64,000 bases of DNA from Prostheceraeus crozeri (taxonomy: Eukaryota > Platyhelminthes > Polycladida > Euryleptidae). Numbering within the stretch: position 1 is the first letter of the stretch; each line of letters starts with the position of its first letter. The notes beneath the pieces were generated by a model. That model ran no database searches, was not told the origin of the DNA, and worked only from the letters and a program-made list of their open reading frames with translations. The stretch is from positions 558,001 to 622,000 of the forward strand of contig CAJQUW010015391.1 in NCBI GenBank assembly GCA_907163375.1, in the 5' to 3' direction. Of the stretch, positions 54,673 to 64,000 are shown piece after piece. A program made the position numbers and the translations under genes.

Positions 54673-56365
54673 CAGGGTTGGCCGGTAAAAACCACCAGCT
54701 TTTGTCACCATTTTTCGGCTAAAACTGGCAAAAACTGGCTAAAACTATTTTTACAGCATTACTACTTAAGTTTTTTGGGTACTAAGGGATGATCGTCACT
54801 CCTTACTTTATTGATGAACGTTAGTCGCAATAAGTTCATTTTACTTTTTCATCATTCGATAAACATCTAGGCCTGTATTTTCACAATTCAAACCTATCAA
54901 TATCGCATTTCAATCAAGAATGTGTTCCAAGCATAGGTTTAAGAACATGAATTATCATAAAAAATATTGTTATAAAGTTGTACATTATTCCTCCAAGTGT
55001 GCACGCATTTTGTTGCTTTACGAATTTCATTCATTGTAAGATGCAACAGACGTCCATGCTGGAAGGAAATCACTTGGCTCTATATAAAAGATCGAAAACA
55101 GGCATTCCGTTAAGCTAGAAGGGTAGTAAAATGTAGAAATCTGGCCTCGGATTTCTGCGATTAATCTGCCTGCTAATCTAATGGAATAGATTGTCTTCTA
55201 AATCTGTGGCAAATATCCCATACCCATTGAGATTACACGAATATTATTATGAAATTTATCCTGCACTCCCAGAAGGACTAGATTAAAAATTTTGCCCTTC
55301 AACATTTTTCATGTCATGGTAATTTACCCTCACATATTTAGAGGATAAGGTTATGTTAAATGAATTTAAAACCGAAAGCAAAGTTTTGATTTGAGATCAA
55401 AATATGGAAATTTCAAGAACTTTAAACAAACTTGTATATAACAATAATGTCAAAATTGTTTGTCGCTCTCAGATTCTATTAACAATATTAATTTTACAGC
55501 TTCTGGACATGTTCTTTTGTTGAGATTATAACTGAAGCTGTTCAGACTTACATTATACCTCACTTTGTCAAGATTGCTGGTGCGAACTATGTTATTTAAT
55601 TATTATTTGTTCTTACAAATCATAATTTCCTGCTACAGTCACAAGCATTAGTATTATTTCTAGCATTATTTCTAAAAAAAGTAGAAATGCATTCTAAGTG
55701 ATTGTTGCATATTGCTTGATTTGGGAGGTGAGATTTTCCAGAGCAGAGACTTTTTGATATAGTGTTTTCTCTGCGTTCATGAGACCTGGGTTCGAATCTA
55801 GATCTGAAGAAACCTAAGCTACTATTAAAATACTCTACATTCTTGCTGAACACTCGCAACCTAGAAGAATGACAGTGGAATTATTGAAGCTCGTCCATAT
55901 GAAGAAAGTGGTTTGCTTAATTTAGTTATATGTATAAACCAGTTACATTCATATATTCATTTTCATTTTTTCATTCATTCGATGATAATTCTGCGAGTAA
56001 CAACTTCTGCTATATGAACAAAAGAGCCAAAATGGTGCTGAAGTCTACATTTGTTCTTAAATCACAAGAAGAGGGTAGAGCAATCGTAAAGAAAGACAAC
56101 ATCGTTTGTCGTTCGTTTTAAAAACATATCATGTGGCTCCATCACAGAATGAATATCATGTTTTGGAAGATAAGAGTTGCAAACTGCAAACCCGCATGCA
56201 CCGTAATACTTAAACCCCAACTTGCTGTCGATCATTTCGTGGAGAAATAGACTGATTTTTCGGAATTTTAGTTTTAGCTGGGTTTTGCCAGTTTTTGCCG
56301 GTTTTTACCTGGTTTTTACCACTTAGTGGCAAAAACCAGTTTTAGTCGGCAAAAAGCCAACCCTG
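54673..56365. mobile_element. hAT-family non-autonomous transposon (1,693 bp) with perfect 8-bp target duplication
   Basis: Ends are CAGGGTTGGCCGGTAAAAAC and, inverted, CAGGGTTGGCTTTTTGCC. GCTTAAAC lies directly outside each end (54665-54672 and 56366-56373), a perfect 8-bp duplication as expected for hAT. Subterminal DNA on both sides repeats AACTGGCAAAAACTGGC or its inverse. No transposase is present. A decayed SINE (55742-55915) sits inside, so the element is older than that SINE insertion or carried it. Confidence 0.9.
55742..55915 (+). mobile_element. tRNA-derived SINE (older copy) inside the hAT element
   Basis: AGTGTTTTCTCTGCGTTCAT, GACCTGGGTTCGAATCTAG (B box) and AAACCTAAG-CTATTAAAATA with GAACACTCGCAACC align in order with the SINE at 33255-33491. 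The A box is worn and the tail microsatellite is gone. Confidence 0.65.
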
Positions 56366-56689
56366 GCTTAAACGGACTCAACCTGAACTTGTATGCCTAA
56401 GCAAGCTTCGAAGATGTACAGTTCTATCTAAGATCATGTAATCCATGCCTTAGAGTGCTTTTCTGTCAAACCCTGTTCACTGGCTTTGATGGAAAATATC
56501 ATTGAAAAGTTCTATACGAGTGAAACAAAAATTTCGCGATATTCTCAATTGTTATCAAAACATCATGAACTTCACAAATATTAAAATGCAAACGCCACTT
56601 CTATTTCGCGAATCATTCTTCAGGTCATGTATAGGCGGTCAATTTAGAGAAGTTTTCTGATATACGAGTACAAACATACGCCCTATATA

Positions 56690-58060
56690 TTTTCTTCCGG
56701 TGTCGGAGCGTATTTTTGAGAGTCAATTGCTTAAACTATTGGTGCTGAATTCACTGATCGGTTCGATAAATAACAATTTGCTTACAGAAAAAGAAGCTCA
56801 ACTGTATGCGCACTTGTTGAAAATAAAAACTTTACTTCATCGTGTCTAGAAGAAAAGGAATTGTCGTATTCACATGCTTGCATTATATTTGCAGAGGAGA
56901 TTTGACAAAATGTCTCACAACCGCCTTATTGAGAAGATGAAAAATGATAAATTCAGTGATTTCACCATCCAATTTGTTGGAAACAATCTCTCAATTCGTT
57001 TTCAACGGGTCAAGTGGAAAGACCAACATGGAAATTATTTGCATATCAAAAGTGGGATAACTCAAGGTTCGTGCATTGGCCCTCTGGTTTTTGGATATTT
57101 TTGTGCTGACATATCAACTTCGAATACCACAGACACTTTGGTGGTGAAATATGCAGATGACATTTTCATCATTGGTAAGGTTCGCGGTGGTGCCTCACAT
57201 AATCCCATTACTCCTGCGTATGCTGATATTTTGAAATGGGTTCAGGAAAACAAGATGGCAATGGAAGCCGATAAAAGTCAGCAGATGTTTTTTACGAGAA
57301 TCATTTGTATAGTGGAGTTAATTTGAAGAGAAAATTTAGGGCCAATTGCAGCGAAGTCATTTGTTGAAGTCAAAGTCAAACCAACCGAGTTAACTGGTCT
57401 TACTTTGATTTACTCGGTTGGTTTTACTTTGACTTTCACTTTCACTTCAATAAATAACTTCGCTGCAATTGGCCCTAAATTTTGTCTACAGATGTTTTTT
57501 TACATTGAGCGCTATGACTGACCTTCGAATGCATCACATTACAGGTATCCCTGTGAAAGACTCTATAAGAATCCTTGGCGCAATCTTTGACAGCCATTTG
57601 AATTTCCGACAACATATGCATGACATTACAAAGAAAGCATCATCTCAGATTCATATATTTTGAGACAGTTGAAGCTTTTCCTGCCCACTGTTGATCTCAT
57701 AAAGATATCCAATAATTGCATTCGAAGCACATAAGAATATTCTGCGTCACTTTTTATAAATACCACTACATCCAATTCAAGTATTATGACAAGAGTACAA
57801 GATAGGGCGCATAAAGTGATTAATGGAACTTCTGCATGTTCATGTAGTGGTTTCCTTCCTCTTGAATATAATCGGTATCCGGATGTTCAAAGCGATGACA
57901 CAATATTCGGATCATCCTTTGCATCATATCGTAGCCCGAAAACTCAAATCCACAAGCTAATTCTCCATTCCCGAAGACAAAAATTCAATGCGTTCACGCT
58001 CATTCATTGTATCAACAGTTAAATTTGTAAATAACGGCTTTTAATGTTTTATGCATTCAT
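56690..58060 (+). pseudogene. CR1/Jockey-like LINE reverse transcriptase, 5'-truncated and split by a MITE
   Basis: From ~56690 the reverse transcriptase can be followed: an early block (ESQLLKLLVLNSLIGSI-like, in broken frame), RRFDKMSHNRLIEKMKNDKF, SGITQGSCIGPLVFGYF, VKYADDIFIIG (the catalytic site) and EADKSQQMFF. A 153-bp hairpin element interrupts it at 57331-57483. After that come VKDSIRILGAIFDSHLNFRQ, then RVQDRAHKVINGTSACSCSG and the C-terminal KLILHSRRQKFNAFTLI ending at 58022. Several stops and frame breaks show it is dead. It resembles the LINE at 28587-29760, on the opposite strand. Confidence 0.85.
57331..57483. mobile_element. 153-bp hairpin MITE inserted in the LINE
   Basis: AAAATTTAGGGCCAATTGCA on the left is exactly inverted at the right end, with GCGAAGT continuing the match. 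Inner parts (GTCAAAGTCAAACCAACCGA and TCGGTTGGTTTTACTTTGAC) also pair, so nearly the whole element folds into one long stem. It separates two halves of a LINE reverse transcriptase, proving it is a later insertion. The target duplication is ambiguous. Confidence 0.85.
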
Positions 58061-58068
58061 ACTTATTA

Positions 58069-61000
58069 CTATAGAGTAAGTATATTAGGTAGAGTAGCAA
58101 TTTAGCATTATCCCCAGTGTGTATACAGTTTCTATTTCATCAAATGAACATGAGTCGAGAGCAACACCTGTGAGATATGCAAAATTTCACACTTTTGGAG
58201 AAATGTACACGAATTTGAGTGATCATGATAGCAATACAGAATAAAGAATAGCATTCCACAAAACCTGCATGTCATGACAACTTGGAGAGGTAATGTAGTT
58301 TGTTAAATTAGCAATTCGATTATGGGTTGCCATTACTAAAAGCTCTGCTTTATTGTAATAAGATAATTTTCTGAAGGAGCAAAACATCGTAAACAAATAA
58401 GATGACTATAAATAACTTTGAAAGACTAAATGGGTCCACATTGCTATCCAGATTCAAGAAATGACGCCTTGTAAATCAAAAAAATCATACCGATGAAAAT
58501 TGAATTAAAAAGATGGCAGATGACATGTCAAGAAGCACAGTGAGATCTCAACTTTTCCTTGAAGACTTGCAGGGACTGGCATTGTAATGTGGTTCATGAA
58601 ATTTCCTTGATCATCGGCATAATTTCCACTTACCTAAGATGCGTATTAGCAAACTTTTATTCATTTTGATATCCAACTTGTTTCATACTATTTATATAGT
58701 GGCTTCATCTCGGTAGTATATAAATTTGCGAACATCTGCCTTTTCAAAAACTGCTCAAATGATTTTTTGGATCGCAGGAACGTAATCTCCATAGAAAACT
58801 GAATCCTTTGATGTAAAAATCTTCACTGTATACAGATAATTGTTTGAGTCGACGCTCTACTTACTATATGCTTACTGTATGCTTAATACTTATATTCCAC
58901 TTACTTTTAAGATATTGGTTTATAGATAACCAATTCTATGGCATAGAAATTATGAACTATTGCTTGTAAAATTCGTGTGTGTAAAAGTTTCATGACAGGT
59001 ACTTGTATTGGCCTCAAGATTATTATTATTGATGCTTTGATGAAAGAATGCGCCTTCTATTCTATTCTATTGTGTGATGACTATCATGATCAGTCAAAAC
59101 TGCATAACACAGTGAGTGCACTGAGACACCCAAAGTTCATGTTTGTCAGAGAAATTCACCAGAGATGTAATAACGATGACTTTGCTCACGTCTACTTGAC
59201 TTCATTTTTGGCATTTTTCAATTTTTTTTTGAGAACTCCTTCTGCAGGTTTTGAAGAAAGCTTCCCCGATATGCCATAAGAACATCATCAGAACACATGT
59301 ATTGCGTCTGCACATTTAAAGGTACATGGTTAAGGGTATGGAACAGTAACTTCACTTCTTAAGTCCTCTTGAATTCTATAAGCTTTTTTGTGGCCTGCTA
59401 TCGAATTGGATCTTTATATTGGTTTCTACGTTCGTCCGATGTTACCGCCAGGAATCGACATGAAGATAAATTGACTCCGAATGCATTGTGCGCCTTTTAG
59501 ATACATTCCAAGTACCAAGTAGATTATAGGAGAAATTATTTCAACTGTTTTTCTACCTCAGATTGAATAATTCACTTTACACTGTGAAAAGAACGGAACT
59601 GATAGCGCAGTGATCTTGTGTGTATAAACTTACTATCCATTTATCTTGCGAATGCATGTCCATAAGGACTGTATGAGGGGGAACTTCTATTCTACAATCA
59701 AAAAATATTTTTCTGAGAAAGCATTCTCTCATCATAATAGACAGTGAATCTTTGTGTGAGTACCTGACCAGGTGTATCAAAATTTGGTCGAGATTCGTAG
59801 GATGATTGAGTTTCCGGAATGCGAACAACCCTGACGCCAACATCAAGATTGATACTGTCTCTTGTGGAAAGAGCAAATATGAATTTAAACAACATTATGA
59901 TGTCTTCTGTGAATAATTCTCTGAGAACATCGCATGAAACGAATTTTTCCTCTCAAGCATTGAGAGACTATGACACAAGTCAATTTCTGAATCAAGACCA
60001 AAGTAGAAGTTGGACAGCTTAAATGCAGCAGTCAGCATGCTTTACAATCAACTGTACAGCGGTTGAATTACAAATAGGCCTGTTCATTAAATCTTGTCTC
60101 TCGGTTGTCAGTGAACTAATACCGGTACAATGAAAGTAATTATGGCCCTGCATTACTTTAAATGACATCAAAGAAAATAGAGTATATATCGCAATGTGAT
60201 CCTACCTGTTTTCATACTTTACACTGAAATTGACAAACACTAAAGACAGCGATTTATAGATAATTAAACTGCATGAAAAGAAAACTCAACGCAGTTGTTA
60301 TAGAATGAGCACTTAGCGAATGCTTTATTGATATTGGAATCAAACTAATCAAATGATTCTGGAATCACGGGAAATTATTAATATCTGCTATTGGCATTTA
60401 AAGGAATACTTTAATTTGTAACAGGTCAAAATCAATTAATTAATGAACTGTATGAATGGCTGCATACAGCAATGATTCTCAATCAAGGTGCCGCTGGAAT
60501 ATATATTAGTAATACAATAGATAGGCTTACTTTTATCTATTTCTAAGGTCACATCATTCGCGTCATTAGAAAAGTTAGCGTTTATTAACTTAGAAATTTA
60601 TGTATGCCCACCCACAGAAAGCAAGTAATTTACGTCAATCAACACTTCATTGAATATCTTGTTTATACTTCGGGCAATAATGTGTCTACAAGCTACAATT
60701 AATTACGAAATATGAGGTTAATTATAAACCATTCTGCTTAAAATGAATTGGAGACAAAGCAACTGTTTCATCGTTAAAATATAGTCCGCGAGGCCTTTCG
60801 ACGACTCTCATCAAGCAGTATGCCGCATTTGCAGATAAATCATGAAAACGTTTATATATAAAATGAAGAAAGGAAAGAAGAGGAACAAAGAGAAAATAAA
60901 CCATTCTGTGAAATGCAGCTGGCTGCTTTCAGCTATGATTTTTATTATCACAAATAGTAAGAGACGCTGATACCATCTTTAACAAACACATGCATCTATT

Positions 61001-62409
61001 GCTAGTAAAGACGATATGCAGCAATGCAACATCAATGCTCATAGGAAAAATTGATAGTTTTGTTCATTATTTCATGGGCAATGCGAAATCGGAAGTACTT
61101 TAACAGTTGACTTTATCGATGTGAGATACATGTGGTGTAGTAATTCGCTTCCATTGCAAGATGCTAATTCTTAATAGACATTATAGCAATAATAGACAAA
61201 ATGCGTTTGAACCAATAGCTTGAAAATTATTATTACTGGGAATCGTGGCAAGGAATTGATGAATAGCACTATGATAATCGGAATCCAAACTTGCTTTGGT
61301 ATCCAGTCAATTAAATAATGAATCGTTTATACGTATAATGAAATATGTACTAACTATAGCTATATTTCTTCTGATACAAGAGATCCGGGCTTCTTGCTCA
61401 ATTATTACAAACTCTCGTAATTTCATTGATAATGGGTAGTATATTTTGATTTGAAATTCAGTAAGAACGATTCTAAGTGTTCAACATCTTTTGGAGAAAA
61501 ACGCAAGTAGCAGAATATTTAAAAAGATTACTGTACTTTCCTTTTTTTGATAAAGAAGGATTGTGGGTGAAGACACAAGCATAGAGTAAGTGTATAGTAG
61601 GCATAGTGTCGACTCAAGCACCGGTATCTGTATACAGTGAAGATTTTTATATAACAAGATTCAGTCTTTTGCAGAGATAGCGTTTCTGCGGTCCAAAAAA
61701 TTATTTGAGCAGTTTTTAAAAATCTATTTTCTCAAATTAATCCTGTGTTTTTATACTACCGAGATGAAGCCGCTTCATAAGTAGTAGGAAACAAGTTGGA
61801 TATCAAAATGAATGAACATTTACTAACATCTTAATTAAGCGGATATTAAGCTGATCAAATGAAATTTATGAACCACATTATAATGCAAGTACTCATGAAA
61901 GCGCTGAGATCTTATTGTGCTTTCTTGGCTGAAATTTCAAGTTTTTAATTCCATTTTCATCGGTATGATTTTATGATTCACTCAAATCTGAATAGTAATG
62001 TGGATCCATCACATCTTATAAAGTTAATTGTGAATGTGATCATTGTCTGTGATTATTTTATTTTGCTCTTTCAGTGGCAGGTTGCTTGTGATTGCGCTCA
62101 AGAAAATGCTTCTATAGATAAGGCTAAGCATTGAAGTGATAGTGACCCATCGAATTGCTTTTAACAAGCTATATTGCCTCTCTATGGTTGAGATGCCAAG
62201 GAGGATTTGTGAGATACTATTATTCCTTCTTTTTTGCCATCATGATCAGTCAAGCCTGTATAAATTTCCCCAAAAGTTTATAAATTTGCACATCTCACAT
62301 TTGGTATTATACTTCAACTCGACTTCATTTAACAAAATCGAAACTATATACACAAAGGGGATTTAATTAATGCTGCATTGCTACTCTACCTAATGTACTT
62401 GCTCTATGG
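58069..62409. mobile_element. 4.3-kb structure with ~820-bp inverted arms
   Basis: Arms at 58069-58885 and 61578-62409 are inverted copies, ~80% identical with small gaps. Shared landmarks include CTATAGAG-AAGTA at the outer ends, CCTAAT and CTACTCTACC, ATCATGATCA-TCAA, ATCGGTATGATTTT, ACAAGTTGGATATCAAAATG, CTACCGAGATGAAGCC and CTGTATACAGTGAAGATTTT near the inner edge. The ~2.7-kb spacer (58886-61577) has no recognised transposase. This could be an old long-TIR DNA transposon or an inverted duplication. The left end lies ~10 bases after the LINE remnant ends. No target duplication was found. Confidence 0.7.
58886..61577. other. spacer between the inverted arms, no recognised gene
   Basis: Frames of ~100 codons at 58977-59279 (plus; MCKSFMTGTCIGLKIIIIDA) and 59577-59876 (minus; MLFPQETVSILMLASGLFAF) are the longest. 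Neither has a transposase or other family signature. If this is a transposon, its gene has decayed beyond recognition or was never here. Confidence 0.4.
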
Positions 62410-64000
62410 ATACAAGTTAGCAGAAGTGATGACCATTTACATACGCAGAAATGGCTTATAGCACATGGATTCAAGCACTTCACCAATTTTTTCTTAAGGG
62501 CATACACACAAAGGTAACGCGAGAAAAAGTTGAGAAATACAGTCATGTATTACATGTTTTAAGTTGTCCTGTCTGGCGAGCAATTTTATGATATTTATTG
62601 CGATTGCAATTTCAGAGGTTTTAGGCAAGTTACAGGAACAATATGCAGCAATAAGACTCGATTATGTGGCCTATTTAGAGCACATTCAATAATAGCAAAA
62701 TGGATGTCATTAAGGAAGCACCGATCCTGTGTATTGATGATGTGAAAGGAATTGTTTCGCGTTTTAAATAATGACTACACCTGCTTTATATTCTCGTTTG
62801 CCAATGCTCAGACCCTCAAGGGAATATTTCATGCAAAGCAATGTCTGTGAAAGCATGCAGTGTGCTTCAATTTGATATCATTACTTTCACTCCAAACATA
62901 TTTCCTATGATTTTCGGAAAAGTTGTCATTACAGTTTGATGGGAAATTAACATTGTAGCTTCTACTTCGATGAGCGAATTGCTCATCAGGCATCTCAAAC
63001 TCATGTATAAGCTCTTAAAGTATACTAATCGTTCTTAAACCATTTCTGCAGATTCAATTGAAATATTACATGCATAATGATTATGATCAATGTATCTGAC
63101 ATTTTTACTCTGTACATGGAAAGCAATTTAATAACAGGTAGTGTATTTATTTGAACATGAACAATTTTGTATTAGCTATTAACAACTTGACAATTTGCAT
63201 GACTTAATAAACTCAATTTGTGGATCGTGGAGTTGTAGATTAGACCTATACGAAATACACTTGCTTCAATACCTTCAATTCCCTCAATGCAGACAGTTGA
63301 TTTACTTGAAATACGGAAAGATTGTAGCTTTTCTAATGAAACATGTGAAAAATATGTAAATTCTACTCTCATTTGAAGCTTTGATTGAATATAGAATTCA
63401 AAAGTGAAAACACTGATAACTCGGTTGAATGAAAACAACAATGTACATAAGATCTATTTAATTATCTTAATTCGTGCTAGATAATGCTGATAGGCTAAAG
63501 GTGGCGTTAGAAGGCACATAAGCGGTGAGAAAGAACCAACTTAACTTCACTCTCGACTTTTATAGTGATAGTTTATTAGTTATTAATAGAATTGCTCCAC
63601 ATAAGCAAATGTGAATTATCGATCTAGATTATCTCTAGACCCGTGGGACAATTGAAAAGCGATAAAAGGAATGCAATTTCCTATATATTTATCTAATCCT
63701 AATATTTAGGGTTATAGCTGCATGTGATGTGAAACACGTTGTTTATATAGTTTACTTGTAAGTAGGTATCGAAAATGATTCCTGTATTTGGTCTCAAAAT
63801 TGTTAGTGGGTATTATCATACAGTTCAAACCATGACGAAAATATGGAAAAAGCTCTGTCTGATCACATTCTATTCGTTCATTGTGATTACACCAAAGTCC
63901 GCACAGATCGATGTTATTGAACAATACTTAGAATTCAAAACATTGATTAAAAGAATAACTCATCGGGAACTTGTGGATCCATAATTTGAATACATAATTT
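62410..64000. other. anonymous A+T-rich DNA to the right edge
   Basis: Nothing is supportable. Overlapping frames on both strands at 63712-63984 have somewhat balanced composition (minus: NIDLCGLWCNHNERIECDQT) but no recognised domain. Confidence 0.45.

Overview
This window looks like gene-poor genomic DNA from an invertebrate animal. By eye it is A+T-rich, roughly two thirds A+T. The repeats are a typical metazoan mix: RTE-type and CR1/Jockey-like LINEs, tRNA-derived SINEs, Tc1 and mariner elements, hAT-type elements, MITE-like hairpins, and one very large palindromic element with Polinton/Maverick-like ends. There are no bacterial operons, rRNA genes or CRISPR arrays. I cannot name the phylum. 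The only plausible host coding sequence is one putative terminal exon near 50.1-50.3 kb (minus strand, V-ATPase accessory subunit S1-like) and, more weakly, an exon-like stretch at 34.2-34.6 kb.

Layout. 1-1.8 kb: the 5' part of an RTE-type LINE on the minus strand with an uninterrupted endonuclease reading frame leaving the left edge. 1.8-12.3 kb: mostly anonymous A+T-rich DNA with a foldback element (3.5-4.35 kb), a LINE tail (about 5 kb), a possible MITE (9.45-9.73 kb) and a 64-bp tandem repeat (10.1 kb). 12.55-27.87 kb: the palindromic element, inserted into a ~241-bp tandem repeat array with a 6-bp target duplication. 28.6-32.8 kb: a cluster of broken CR1/Jockey-like LINE pieces on the minus strand. 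33-40 kb: SINEs, a G+C-richer hAT-like MITE (36.4-37.2 kb) and a short hairpin. 39.5-48.2 kb: two copies of an unidentified ~515-bp repeat, a nearly complete Tc1 element (41.4-43.1 kb), and a 5-kb interval bounded by near-perfect 69-bp inverted repeats. 50-54.3 kb: the putative host exon and a decayed mariner. 54.67-56.37 kb: a hAT element with a perfect 8-bp target duplication and a SINE inside. 56.7-58.06 kb: a LINE fragment split by a MITE. 58.07-62.41 kb: a 4.3-kb structure with ~820-bp inverted arms. The rest is anonymous.

The main discovery candidate is the 15,318-bp palindrome at 12,549-27,866. Both ends start 5'-AGTAGTAAGC and are flanked by ACCGTA. The arms (7.7 and 7.35 kb) mirror each other around a 252-bp unique core. 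I see none of the usual Polinton genes (polymerase B, integrase, protease, packaging ATPase, capsid), so it reads as a fossil deletion derivative built from two head-to-head copies of one element end. The arms carry a CRE/E-box/TATA promoter with a splice donor, a small 78-codon gene with its own TATA box and a hairpin over the stop codon, an inward-reading frame behind a splice acceptor, and several tandem repeat families. The inner ~3.4 kb of the arms mirror with no net indel, whereas the outer parts differ by several percent and by indels.

All identifications come from reading the sequence and from remembered family signatures. No database search was run.
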